Assembly: GCA_951217055.1 (NCBI GenBank)
Contig: OX578280.1
Coordinates: 15,167,394 to 15,231,393, forward strand
Source: Gerris lacustris
Lineage: Eukaryota; Arthropoda; Insecta; Hemiptera; Gerridae
Direction: 5' to 3'
DNA: 64,000 bases
Part shown: piece after piece, positions 30,351 through 41,168 of the stretch
Position numbering within the stretch: the first letter of the stretch is position 1
Layout: each line of letters starts with the position of its first letter
Notes under the pieces: generated by a model
The model's database searches: none
The model's input: only the letters and a program-made list of their open reading frames with translations
Told to the model about the DNA's origin: nothing
Position numbers and translations under genes: made by a program

Positions 30351-31130
30351 TAGGGTTTCGTTGGTAAAACCAAAAAAAAAGAAACCCTTATAGTTTCGTT
30401 CCTGTGTCTGTTTGTCACTCTGTACGGTTCCAATAACTTTTGAATCAAAAGAGATAGAAACATGAAACTTTCCATTATTAAAGATCGTTTTGACGCGCAC
30501 ACAGGAAAAGTATAGCGAAGTCAAAATTATCGGCTGTTCAAATCCAAAATGGCGGATAACTCACGTCATGCGAAAAAAAATAAAATTTTTTTGAGTGGGG
30601 TATCAAATGAAAGGTATTGAAGAGTAGATTACAAAAATATACAACACTTGTGGAAAGTGTTTAATTTTTCATGCCATTTTGTCAAAAAACAACAAAATTT
30701 GGCGTCCCCACCCCTCTTTATACTTATTTATGATCAGATACTTCACGCACAACCAATTGTTTAAAAATGTTAGACCTTACAATTGTAACATAAGTTTATA
30801 AGGAGAGTTGGTTTACAAAAATATTGGACAGACCCAAGAACAAAAATATTCTCTGCAGTTTTGAAATCGTAGGTTTCGAAACCTTCGGTAAGCTTGGAAG
30901 CAAAATATGCAAATAAGGTATTTTTAGCATGGTCTCGAGAAGAGTAGATAAAAAATTATCAATAAGTTTTCCTTATTATCTATAATGTTAGCAGCCAACT
31001 TGTTAAAACATCTGAGTAAACATTTTTTATTCCATTACTACCCCCAATCGAATATAAATGTAACAAAAGTTATAGGGTTCTTGAGGAAAAGCCGAAGAAC
31101 CCATGGTCCCTAAATACTGAGGCGAATTAT
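30351..31130 (+). repeat. Unnamed dispersed repeat, possibly related to family O
   Basis: Begins near TAGGGTTTCGTTGGTAAAAC...AGAAACCCTTATAGTTTCG, a layout like the start of the element at 60571 (GGGTCCGTAGGCAAAACC...GGACCCTTATA). Both continue with TGTGTCTGT-type sequence. It includes ATCCAAAATGGCGGATAACT. A decayed family A hairpin (ACCTTCGGTAAGCTTGGAAG) interrupts it at about 30880-30903. No gene: 30291-30524 minus is an overlap. Confidence 0.45.
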
Positions 31131-31444
31131 TTAGACTTTTTAATTTCCGAGGCGTCGCGAGGGGAATTATTGTACTTTACTACCGAGATACAAACAATAT
31201 TTTATCTCCAGTAGGGAGAAAATACACAGTTTCATCCATTGCACAGTTTTTATTTATTGTTTTAATAAATAACAATAATTTGTTAGCACTTTTAATAGCA
31301 GATATAATCTCTTATATCTGCTATTAAAAGCTGTTTTTTCTGCTTCAATATTAAAAACAAATTTGAATTGCAATTAAACTCAAATAGAAGGTTATTTAGA
31401 TGCAGGTTTAAACAATGATAAACAACAATGAGTAATAACAAGAT
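31131..31444. other. AT-rich stretch with a small palindrome
   Basis: Near 31286-31328 TTTTAATAGCAGATATAA is followed by its near-exact inverse TTATATCTGCTATTAAAA, a clean 18-bp inverted repeat with a short loop. Otherwise nothing recognised. Confidence 0.5.
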
Positions 31445-32157
31445 AAAAAAGAACTTTTTATATACTACGTGTTTAAATTTTCTGTTGAATCATATGTTAT
31501 GTTGAAAATATAATTGTTATTGTTATATATAATGTTAGTGAAAAAAAATAGTTCCGAATTTATTTACTTCACATAAATGACAACCATCTAGAGAGCTGAT
31601 CTTAAACCTATGAAAGGACAAATCGTTGTACAACGGATCTCCCCAACACCGAATTTAAACCGTGCCATCGATATGCCCCCGTGTAGAGGACGGTAAGAGA
31701 AGAAAAATGAGTACAAGTAAAGAAGTGCAGATGCAGAAAAATTAAACCGATACCTAGATCACAAGTGTAAACAAACCTGGTTGTCACACGTCAATCAATT
31801 TATTTCTTTGTTTACTTTTCCTGTTTTGCTGTCATTCAATGTTTATCTCTTAATAAAAAAATCACCACAAATTTGAAACCCGTCAAAATGAAGATTGTAT
31901 AAATATGGGACATGTCAAAACAAATAAAATAACTCGCGGATTATTTCCGAACTAACTTTCCATACAGCAAAACTTGCTAAAAACCAATTAAATTCTGCTG
32001 AAAGATGGCTAAAAGTATTAAAATAATGCATTGTCATCGTGCTCTGAGCTGTTCTAAAAGTTTTTAATGTCTAGCTATTCGGGAAGTTAGTTAGAAATCG
32101 ATTGCAAGATTTGTACCTGACAAACAAACAAGAAAGCAAGCTAATAAAAACGTAGTA
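31445..32157 (-). mobile_element. Family C element, copy 2 (minus)
   Basis: Reverse-oriented copy: GAACTTTTTATATACTACG at its left border and CTAATAAAAACGTAGTA at the right. It carries a block absent or different in copy 1 (GCCCCCGTGTAGAGGACGGT, TAAACAAACCTGGTTGTCAC) that is also found in copy 4, so copies 1 and 3 may have lost or replaced it. No intact frame. Confidence 0.8.
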
Positions 32158-32278
32158 AAAATATGCAAATTGAGTATCGCTGTCCTGAGGGTTACACTAC
32201 ATCGTTTTGCGTTTAAATTTCATACTTTGTTACGATAAAACTAAGACAAATTTAGTGTACTTATAAGTAAGACAATAG

Positions 32279-33547
32279 CAGGGCCGTACCTAGGTGCTCC
32301 TGCGTACATGGCAAACCCGTAAAACTGCGCCCCACCGGGGGGTATGGAATACCCCCCAGGGGAGAAGGGGGTCCGGGGGCCCCCCCGGAAAATTTTTGGA
32401 ATTTTAACGTCAGTAAAACAAATTTTTAAGCAATTCTGGCTCTAAAAGTTAAAGTAATTTTTTAGTTTTCGCTACTAGAAAGTACTATTTAACACGTAAA
32501 AAAAGTACCATTTAAGTATTATTTAAAAAAAAGTACTATTTAACACCTTGCTACACTATAATAACTCCTTTTTCGGTTCAAGGTTAAATAGTTGATATAA
32601 AAAGTTTATTTAGATAAAACATCAACTGTCATTTCACTTTTCACCACAGCAAATATGAAATTATAATTTAATTAAGTACAATACTGAATGGAAAAATATT
32701 TACTATTATTTTCAATGTTACAAAAAGTAAGTTGATATTTACAATATTGACATCTTAACTTTATTTCTTAAGTAAAAAATACTTTTTACACAATGAGTAC
32801 TTTAAAAATATAATAAGTAGAATTACATTTTTTTAGGGCATTTATATAATTATATTGTATTGTTATTCATAAATGTTGTTACTGAATACATACAAATGTA
32901 ATTACAATTTTCAAAAAAGAATATTCCATACCTTTTTAATCATTTTATTGAAAAAAAATTCAACACTTGTTGGTTGTGAACCCTTTATTTGATTATTTTT
33001 TATATGTAAAAACTATTAAACGTTTTATTTCTTTCGTATTTTCGGTATCATAAGTGTTCTTACTGTTTAAATAATTTAAGATGGTGTTAATAAATTGAGT
33101 AATTTTCGATATGGGTGAGTGCATTGAGTTTATTAATTACATGTTTTATCACACTTTACTTGTTTAAACTAGTATTAAGAAATAAGGGTGCCGCGAGAAA
33201 CAATTAACCAAGTTGGGCCGCCACCATTAGAAAAAGGTTGAAAAACTCTGCCCTAGCCGCTAGGGGGTGGGGCGGATGCGCCTCGCGGCAACGCTAGGCC
33301 CTAGCGTTGCCAATATAAACATGAATCGCACGCCACCGCGCTAAGCGCAATGTCACAATGTGATTAATGTTCATCATAAAAACACGAATTGACAGCTCAC
33401 ACAACCGAAATTATACCTAAGTATAAAGTTTTCATTTTGACCAATCTTACCAATCAAAAAATGTTTTTCCTCTTCTCCCTTTTGCGCCCTTCTCAAACCT
33501 GCGCCCTTGGCAAGGGCCACCTTCGTCACAGCCTCGGTACGGCCCTG
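32279..33547. mobile_element. hAT-like element, 1269 bp, 8-bp target duplication
   Basis: The ends are CAGGGCCGTACCTAGG (left) and CAGGGCCGTACCGAGG (right, read inward), flanked by identical GACAATAG (32271-32278 and 33548-33555). CAGGG-type ends with 8-bp duplications fit hAT. The G/C-rich left subterminal region (ACCGGGGGGTATGGAATACC) contrasts with an AT-rich centre. Near 33230-33250 a TTGAAAAACTCTG segment looks like the end of a second hAT-like element nested inside. No transposase frame; 33374-33592 and 33389-33583 overlap the right end. Confidence 0.88.
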
Positions 33548-33555
33548 GACAATAG

Positions 33556-33876
33556 TGTTGTATTTATTACTTATAGTAAGTGAAACATCCAATATAACTG
33601 AATTTGTTCCAACAGTGACAAAATAATACTATACTACTTTATTAACTATACACTAGACTTGTTGTTTTGACGTTATCATTTAGGACATATAAAAAAAGTT
33701 GTTAAGCCATCACCATTAATTCTTATGTACATATTTAACAGTTTAACGTGTGATAACGTAATTCTTTCTGAATGACACGTTTTATCAGGCACCTCTTAAT
33801 TGTTAAAATTGTTTCTGTCGTTTAATATGCAATTCTTAAAACAGTATTTCCCATTAACTGCCTGTAGATTAGAGTC

Positions 33877-33940
<64 letters not shown>

Positions 33941-34131
33941 TATATGCGTCATTATAATAATACTCAAGATAACGTCGTGCAATTGATAACGAGGGTTTTA
34001 TTAGCAGTAAGAAGGTGACGTGTTTATAACAATGTCGCGACACTAATAGTATGTGAAGCCCCATAATAATAGGTAAAATCATTAAATTATTATTGAACCC
34101 AAAATCAGTCATAGGCAAACAAACATACAAT
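33556..34131. other. AT-rich stretch with (TA)n at 33880-33938
   Basis: The only clear feature is a TA run of about 58 bp at 33880-33938. Frames 33800-34018 and 33822-34130 read through it (Tyr-Ile repeats) and are artefacts. Confidence 0.8.
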
Positions 34132-34429
34132 TGCCAGCCAATTAATGTGGCACATAGATTTCTCTCGTCCTTTTTCGTAAACTTTAATGATTTTATGCTT
34201 TTACAACTTATTATTGAAAAATTGATTTAATTTTCCTCCCACCTGTTTTTAAATCTATCAAAATTATTTGGATTTATTTCATGAATTAGAGTATTAATAA
34301 AGAATAATTTAAAGAGCACAGACGGTTGAAATTAATTTGGGGCTATCTGCGATCTACTTTTGACAAACTAACAAAATTTCATAAAACTCAGATTAGTACT
34401 TGTGAAGATATAGGTGTAAATAAATGTAT

Positions 34430-34621
34430 GATTTTCAATTTTTATAAGTTTTTGGTAGTATTCATACTGCGGAACGTTTAAATTTGAATTTAAATCAAAT
34501 TATAATTACTATTTACAAAGAGAGACAGACAGAGAAAAATAGACTTCAGCGCCGGGACTCGAATCACAGACCTCTTCCTTATTTCCATTGTGCGGGAGCT
34601 CTAACCAATTATGCTACACTG
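34430..34621 (-). mobile_element. tRNA-derived SINE
   Basis: On the minus strand the first 75 nt (34547-34621) are tRNA-like: TAGCATAATTGG matches the A-box and GATTCGAGTCC the B-box, and the ends CAGTGTA and GGCGCTG can pair at six of seven positions. A TTTTTCTCTGTCTGTCTCTC tract and an AT-rich tail to about 34430 follow. A second, head-truncated copy lies at 34785-34935. These are Pol III promoter features; the parental tRNA is uncertain. Confidence 0.75.
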
Positions 34622-34784
34622 AAGAATAATTTCCTCTGACGATATCGATACCTAATCCCGAATTAAGCTTTCAAATTTTTTCTACAAGTCTTAAAAGTCA
34701 ACAAAAAACAATAGAACTAGACCGAGAAATACGCTTGTAATTATCAAGTACTCAATTAGTACCTGTACTTAGTATATAATCAAT

Positions 34785-35003
34785 TAGAAATTCAATTTTT
34801 ATAAGTTTTTGGCAGTATTCACACTACGGAACGTTTAAATTTTAATTTAAATCAAATTATAATTACTATTTACAAAGGGAGACAGACAGAGAAAAATAGA
34901 CTTCAGCGCCGGGACTCGAACCACGGACCTCCCCCTCCCTCCCTATTTTTCTCTGTCTGTCTCCCTTTGTAAATAGTAATTATAATTTGATTTAAATGTA
35001 TGT
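34785..35003. repeat. Second SINE copy forming a perfect inverted repeat
   Basis: 34785-34935 repeats the SINE body in the same orientation up to the B-box (CGGGACTCGAACCACGGACC). It is then followed by CCTCCCTCCCTATTTTTCTC..., the exact inverse of its own CAGACAGAGAAAAATAG block. About 55 bp (roughly 34849-34904 and 34943-35000) are perfectly complementary. Likely a template-switch or end-joining product. Confidence 0.8.
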
Positions 35004-35455
35004 TTGTCAGCATGTAGAAGAGAAACAAATGGGCGCAGATAGATAAAACTTAAATGCGACCAACAATAGGCTAATTATGACCTATCATCTAAATTTTATA
35101 AAAATCGGATAAGTAGTTTTTAAGATATGTTTGAAAGACAAAATTGACCAAGAGAGCACTAAAGTCGGATGAATCGTTTTAAAGATATAGATGCAAATAA
35201 ATGTATGTTTATGCGCAAGTGGAAGAGAAACAAATGGGCGCAGAAGGTTGAAACTTATATGGGACCAACAATGGTCTAATTATGACCTACCATCCAAATT
35301 TCGCAAAAAATTGAGCGACAGACAGACAAGGAACCAAAAGTGTTCCCTGATGTCTGAAACGGATTTCTTTCTTTGCATTTTTGATATCCAAATAAAATTT
35401 CTATCTTAAGAACGTTCACATAGCTTCCACCACCTTCGGTAAGCTCGGAAGCGAA

Positions 35456-36525
35456 ATAGTAAGAAATACAATAGTAAATGCTAATTTCATATTGCAACAT
35501 TTCAACAACTATTTAACAAAATGTTTAAATGTGCTGAAACATAATCTAGTTTAGTTTTCAACAAAATGGTGGGGGGAAGAGGGGGAAGGGGGGTAAGGAG
35601 AGGGAAGTAGAAAAAAATAATGGGAAAACCCATAAAAAAAAGAATAAAAGGCTATTGTTTATGTTAGTCCCTAGCAGATAGCAGCACTGTCACGGACTTA
35701 CACAAACTTTTTCTAAGTAAGCCCTATACCCTGGTACTCTGGGTTTTTCCTTCACTTTCTCCTCTATGATCCCTTTCGCTTCTATACTGAGCCAGTTTTT
35801 CTGGGAATGTTTTTCCTCTCGGACTTTTCTATTACTTTCTGCACCCTCACGTAGGTTTTTCACAAGGGCTTGTTTATTTTCAAACATGCCAGCCGAAGGG
35901 TCGCCACGCCCAGGAAAAACAAAGAAGCTAGGAGCTACTAAAAGAAGGGAGGGAAAAAACCCATTGGACCCGATGTTACCCAGCTTTCCTTTTTTTTACC
36001 CCCTCCAAAACAGCTCTAGACCTAATTTCTTATAACCACAGGAAACCCACTGACCGGAAGCATTTTTTCCCCCTTTCTTTAGTATTTTTTCCAGATTATT
36101 TTACAATATATTTTTTTTCTTTTTGACGATATATTTTCTCTTTTATTTCTATCGCCCTTTTATTTTTTTAAAAATAATATTACGGAGGTAAAGAGCATGA
36201 GACATTTAAAAAATAAAAGTAAAGAAAAAAAATGTTAAAAACTCAATGGAAAGTTCAAAAGTTTGCGGAAGACTAAATCCTATTAACCATCATGAGCTGT
36301 ATAAAATTTCTTTTGGAAATATTTTTAGCTTCGAATATAATATAATTTATGATTGTGTATTATTAGAAATAAAATAAAGTAAATACATTTTTATTTAAAA
36401 ATTCTACCAAGAGCATATCCAGGGGAGGAGGGAAGGGGGGCTATTGCCTCCCCTTCCAAGATCGATAAAATGCTAAAAAAACATTCAGATAAAAATGTAA
36501 AAATAAAGAACATTTAAAAAAAAAT
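35456..36525. other. Unassigned stretch
   Basis: GGGGGAAG-type purine-rich patch at 35570-35610 and T-rich DNA from 36060. Frames on both strands at 35690-35887 and 35766-36035 overlap one another. The region 35690-36050 is less AT-rich (GGGTCGCCACGCCCAGGAAA) and could be a repeat fragment, but I recognise nothing in it. Confidence 0.35.
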
Positions 36526-36720
36526 CTGACAATTAGTGTGGCACATAGATTTCTCCTTTCCTATAACTTGATTATTAGTCACACAGAATATAAAATAAAG
36601 GTTAATGAGTCAAAAATTTAAAATTTGAATTAAACAAAAAAATTGTCCACTAACACAATGGATAAAATTAATATCGATTACCTGTGGGCGAACCTTCACA
36701 TACTATCCACATTTCGGCAC
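36526..36720 (+). mobile_element. Family A element, 5' fragment
   Basis: TCTGACAATTAGTGTGGCAC followed by ATAGATTTCTCCTTTCC matches the start of family A at 34132 and 48380. Similarity fades after about 60 bp, leaving AT-rich DNA. Confidence 0.6.
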
Positions 36721-36734
36721 TTCTTTAGACTGTT

Positions 36735-37180
36735 ACTCCCTTGAAAATTTAAAGTAGGTGTACGACATGTTTTTCTTTAGACTTTTCATCCCGTGTATAG
36801 AAACAGAAGGGAGTAACAATCTAAAGAAGGTGTACGGAATGTTCTTCTTTAGACTGTTACGCCCCTTATAAAAAAAATCAAAAGGGAGTAACAATCTAAA
36901 GAAGGTGTATGGAATGTTCTTCTTTAGTCTGTTTCTCCCATTATAAAAAAAAACAGAAGGGTGTAACAATTTAAAGAAGGTGTATGGAAAATTCTTCTTT
37001 AGACTGTTACGCCCCTTATAAAAAAAATCAAAAGGGAGTAACAATCTAAAGAAGGTGTACGGAATGTTCTTCTTTAGTCTGTTACTCCCATTATAAAAAA
37101 AACAGAAGGGAGTAACAATCTAAAGAAGGTGTATGGAATGTTCTGCTTTAGACTGTTACTCTCCTTATAAAAATGAAAGT
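36735..37180. repeat. 75-bp tandem array of family G hairpins
   Basis: Five to six units of about 75 bp, each containing GGGAGTAACAATCTAAAGAA and its near inverse TTCTTTAGACTGTTACGCCC around GGTGTACGGAATG. Each unit is thus a hairpin and the array is hairpins in tandem. The minus-strand frame 36733-37044 is a 25-residue periodic peptide caused by the period. Dispersed single copies occur at 19437, 45766, 47395 and 49705. Confidence 0.9.
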
Positions 37181-37259
37181 GTGGTATTCCTATGTTCCAA
37201 AGTACATTGAACTAAACATCCCTTTGCATAAATAATTGTTTATACAAAAGAATGTATAA

Positions 37260-37850
37260 ATAATTTTATCCACGATTGATACGAAATATAAACATTATAT
37301 CTTTGTTTAGATGCGTAGAAAGTGATTATTTACGTACTTGTTTTCATTGCGCATGCGTGTCTCATAGTTCTGAATAATTCCTCTTTTTTACCAAACTAGT
37401 GCGGTAAAGAAGAGGAATTCTTCAGCTTTACGCACGATTAGCGAGTTTGTTTACATTTAACAAAACTAATTTGCTGTTCTTTTATTAAAGTAACTGTTTA
37501 TATCGAGTTTTTAGTGAAAAACAATGAGTGAATCAAGTGACTTTGACGAAAATGTGGAGAATAATAATCCTCCAGAAATAATTAATTCGGCAAAAAATAC
37601 AACTAATGAATTAATATCATCTTTATCAAGAGAGGAATATGAACTTACATACAGCAAGTTTATTTGTTTCTGTATTTATTATTTAAATCAAACAATCGTA
37701 GATAAAGTACGGTACGCAACTCGTGCGAAAACATGCACTGCTGGTGTGGTTTTACCACCCTCGCTATCGCTCGGGTGCAAACTCCACACTCGCATGCAAA
37801 ATGCTACTTTCCGCACTCGACGCGTAATGTACTATTGTGTACATTTATAG
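37260..37850 (+). mobile_element. Element N, copy 1 (with short ORF)
   Basis: Homologous to 40066-40630 from TTATCCACGATTGATACG through GAAATATAAACATT, the 5' part of the reading frame and CGTAGATAAAGTACGGTACG to GTAATGTACTATT. TTATC(C/T)ACGATTG at the start recurs inverted as CAATCGTAGATAA at 37693-37705, so the unit may be an inverted-repeat element of about 440 bp followed by a second palindromic module (AGTACGGTACGC...GCGTAATGTACT). Confidence 0.7.
37524..37850 (+). CDS. Short acidic ORF of element N (possible truncated integrase-like N-terminus)
   Basis: 108 codons starting MSESSDFDENVENNNPPEII. The first 50 residues are acidic/polar and include the segment SLSREEYELTYSKF. After about residue 50 the frame enters the palindromic module and is probably non-native. 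In the second copy (40317 onward) the same peptide is recognisable (DENEENNTPPEIINSTQNTT) with the ATG changed and KEKDELTYRKF kept. From memory the layout resembles the N-terminus of tyrosine-recombinase-like proteins of some arthropod elements; I hold this loosely. Likely a truncated mobile-element protein. Confidence 0.4.
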   Translation: MSESSDFDENVENNNPPEIINSAKNTTNELISSLSREEYELTYSKFICFCIYYLNQTIVDKVRYATRAKTCTAGVVLPPSLSLGCKLHTRMQNATFRTRRVMYYCVHL

Positions 37851-38404
37851 TCTAAAAAAACAAAGGAGTAAAAATCGAATGAAGTACCCATACAATTATT
37901 AACTGTCAGAAAAACTCTTCCATATTCACACAAATATAAAAGTAATTAACATGTATATACAAAAGTGTTTACCTGATAACATCTTTAAAAGACACTTTAG
38001 TCGACTTCTTACATCTCTGACTCATTGTTGTAATTTTTAACTAATTCGCAGGTTAATCACTCATATAATAACTCCAAAATACACTGTCAATAACGTTACT
38101 AAAATCACACACTAATAAATATACTCATATCGACGGACTAACAGTGACATCACGTATCTAGAATTTTGGCGGTTTTGAGGTTTGACACTTATAAAATAAT
38201 CAGGAAAAGATTCTCTATCTTGGCTGTGAACACTCGTATTTTTAAAAAAAATATTTAGTTCATAATAACCCTAAAGTGACTCCTTGTATCTGTTTATGTT
38301 TGAAAGCTAAATGTGATAAGACTGTTGACTGCGCAGGCGTGACACCTTTCACCTTTTAACTCTAAACAGGTATCTGATTCTTGTGATTTCTTGTGTCTAT
38401 TCTT
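37851..38404. other. Unassigned stretch
   Basis: AT-rich DNA without a recognised gene or repeat. Confidence 0.45.
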
Positions 38405-38905
38405 AAGCCTAGTCCACACCAGTAGACACGTTGCGAGACATTTCTATAGACGGTCTCATAGACCGTCTATAGAAATGTCTCGCAACGTGTCTATAGACAT
38501 CTGCTGAGACCGCTTCTATGGTCTAGGGTCTAGGTCTAGGCATGTTGCGAAACGTGTCTACAAGTGTGGACGCTAGACCTAGACCATAGACGGTCTCAGA
38601 AGATGTCTATAGACACGTTGCGAGACATTTCTGTAGACGGTCTCAGTCTACACAAATGTCTTGCAACGTGTCTACTGGTGTGGACTAGGCTTAACGTTGC
38701 ACCATGTCTACCATTTAGAATGGAAAACCATAGACATGCGATTTTGGTCTAGCAACGAGACCGTAGACGCCGTTTGTCTCAGCCGATGTCTCTATAGGTA
38801 AATCGCTAGACATGTCACTGAGACCAAAATCGCGCAACATGTCTACTAGTGTGGACAAGGCTTAAGGCATGTTGCGCAACGTGTCTACTGGTGTGGACTA
38901 GGCTT
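38405..38905. mobile_element. Cluster of family E fold-back MITEs
   Basis: Four terminus-like sequences of the GCCTAGTCCACAC/GTGTGGACTAGGC type lie at 38405, 38692, 38864 and 38905. The interior repeats GTCTATAGAC, GAGACCGTCTA and GTTGCGAGACA in both orientations. 38693-38864 matches the right half of the single copy at 7694-7977. I read it as one element enlarged by internal duplication or by insertion of a relative. Confidence 0.8.
38423..38493. repeat. Perfect 34-bp hairpin, 3-nt loop
   Basis: The left arm 38423-38456 starts TAGACACGTTGCGAGACATT and ends GACGGTCT. The right arm 38460-38493 is its exact reverse complement, and the loop is CAT. It lies inside the family E cluster. Such structures can extrude as cruciforms and, if transcribed, give long double-stranded RNA hairpins. 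Confidence 0.93.
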
Positions 38906-40065
38906 TGTGCCTTACCAGCTATCAGCCGGAAGACTCTCAAAGCATGGTAAGTGTTGTTATTTTTTATTTTAAATTAAAATAAGTTATATTTCTTCAGTAT
39001 CTTGTTTACACCATGTTATTATTTTAGACACAATAAAACTCAAAAGAAATGTAAAGATACCGAAAAAAAAAGTGTGAGACTCTCACGCATTATGAGTGAA
39101 ACTTAAGTTCTAGAATGTATTGCTCTCTTTCATTTTTTGACGAATTTATTATTTTCAGGATTAAGAAATGGTTATGGGAAATTTAATTAAAATAAATATT
39201 GCTACGCTAAGACAACCACATTTTATTTCAATAAAAATAAATGTTTATTTTGATTTGCTGCGGTCTTTAAATAGATATAATACAATTAATCTGTAAAAAT
39301 GTTACACTTGGACGAGTCTCGAATCGCAAACTTCGTTACACGATGTCACTATATGAAAAAATTCACTCTACCGCCGCCAAAGAAGTTTCACTTCAAAAAA
39401 AACTTTATAACCGATTATAGAATGTTACATGGGATCTATAATAAGATTTTTTTAAATTTAAAATTTAAAAAAGTCGAGACGTGTCAAATTCAAGCAATTA
39501 TATTTAATATTATCAAGAAAAACAACTATTTCTGGAAAGTTCAGAAAGTTCATTACTCTGTAATTTTTTTTCAGGTTAAATTTAATTGATTTTAGCTAAA
39601 AAAAAAAAAAATAATAAATAAAAAAAAAAAATAAATAAAAAATTTACTCTAGTAAAATATTTTTAATAGGATTAAATAAATATAATAATAACTAAACTAT
39701 TAATATAATTAATAGAAAAAATAAATAAAGACAAGCTAAATTTGATCATATTTAACGCATTCTAATAAATGTTATTAAAATTGATAAACGTAAAGTTTAA
39801 GAACACCTTGTTATAATTATGATAAGTACAGTAATGATAGACTTTTCAAGGTGTGAATGAAATGACAGTTTATGACAAGTTAATGTGAAACGTTTCAACC
39901 CTTGAAGGTCATCTTTAGACAGTTTAACAACTAGAACAACCAATAATAAATGAATCTTGCAAATTCAAATTTTTTTATTAACACTTTAAAATGTCTATCA
40001 CTACTCTACTCGTAATAAGTTTTATTTGATTTAATATTAAGTCAGTACTTAAATATTAAAATTAT
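38906..40065. other. AT-rich stretch with weak tRNA-like and ribozyme-like relics
   Basis: Mostly AT-rich, with A-rich tracts at 39597-39645. Minus strand 39307-39382 is tRNA-like: GGCGGTAGAGTG near the start, GATTCGAGACT as a degenerate B-box, and pairable ends CTTTGGC/GTCCAAG; the D-arm is incomplete. Minus strand 39887-39921 has CTAAAGATGACCTTCAAGG then GTTGAAACG, another variant of the hammerhead-core-like motif. The 96-codon frame 39299-39589 overlaps the tRNA-like relic. Confidence 0.4.
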
Positions 40066-40630
40066 ATTATCTACGATTGATACGAAATATAAACATTTTA
40101 TCTCTGTTTAGATGCGTAGAAAGTAATTCTTTACGTAGTCATTGCGCATGCGCGTTTCTCAATTCCTCTTTTTTTCCGCCGTAGTGCGGTAAAAAATCAA
40201 GAATTCTTCACCTTAACGCGCGGTTAGCGTTAGCGAGTTTGTTTACATTTAACAAAACTAATTTGCTGTTTGTTTCATTAAAGTAACTGTTTATATCGAG
40301 TTTTTAGTGAAAAACAATTAGTGATTGAAGTTATTATGACGAAAATGAGGAGAATAATACGCCTCCCGAAATAATTAATTCGACACAAAATACAACTAAT
40401 GAATTAATGTCATCTTTATCAAAAGAGAAAGACGAACTTACATACAGGAAGTTTATTAAAAATTATTTTCTGTATTTATTATTAAAATCCAACAATCGTA
40501 GATAAAGTACGGTACGCATCTCGTGAGAAACTGCATTTTACATTGCTCGTGTGGTTTTACTACCCTCGCTGCAAAATCCACACTCGCATGCTAAATGCTA
40601 CTTTCCGTACTAGACGAGTAATGTACTATT
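40066..40630 (+). mobile_element. Element N, copy 2 (decayed ORF)
   Basis: Starts TTATCTACGATTGATACG and contains CAATCGTAGATAA inverted at about 40493. The start codon region reads AACAATTAGTGATTG where copy 1 has AACAATGAGTGAATC, so the ATG is lost here. A stretch encoding an Asp/Glu/Asn-rich peptide follows. Its end TTTCCGTACTAGACGAGTAA parallels TTTCCGCACTCGACGCGTAA of copy 1. About 2.8 kb from copy 1, same orientation. Confidence 0.75.
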
Positions 40631-41168
40631 ACATACATACAATATTATTAAATTATAAAACAGGAAAAAAAATACTTTTTTAATTTTTTAATAAATATCA
40701 AATTAATCACACTTAATGTAAGTTGATGTGTTATCAAATGTTATCTTCTGCACTATTTAGCAAAAATTAGTTTACTAAAGGTAAACCTCATTAGTTTATA
40801 GAAATTTAATAATTACATAATGCAATTAATTTATCAATGTTTTAAATCTTAGTTGTTTAATTAGGTTGACAAATAGCTTCATATTAGAGAAAATAAATAA
40901 TATTTATTATTCTTAATTAACTTTTATAATTGAATGGTTTGTTTTGTTTATGAAGGGAATTTGAAGTGGCAATTTAATAATTTTAACTGACATTGTGTTC
41001 ATAGAGTTGCTGTATTTAATTATTACTTATATTTATTTAGCAACATCATGCAACTGACGTAATATTAGTCCTAAATAGTTCATATAGTACAACAACAATA
41101 TAATATGTATTTTATATTTTAGTGAGGAATTACAGTTTGTTGCCCTTTTCATATACCCGTAACATTAG
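40631..41168. other. AT-rich stretch, nothing recognised
   Basis: No gene or repeat evident before the satellite begins. Confidence 0.5.

Larger units (their letters stand above)
34132..35455 (+). mobile_element. Family A copy, enlarged by duplication and SINE insertion
   Basis: Starts GCCAATTAATGTGGCACATA and ends ACCTTCGGTAAGCTCGGAAG. The middle of the family (AGATATAGGTGTAAATAAAT, then AAACAAATGGGCGCAGA...GGGACCAACAATGG) is present twice, at about 34410/35030 and 35185/35235. SINE sequences occupy about 34430-35005. This is a composite assembled by insertion and duplication. Confidence 0.7.

Noticed and set aside
33800..34130. Frames with Tyr-Ile runs on both strands
   Set aside because: They are translations of the (TA)n microsatellite.
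36733..37044. 103-codon minus-strand frame with 25-residue period
   Set aside because: Follows from the 75-bp array of family G hairpins; no sign of codon-level selection.
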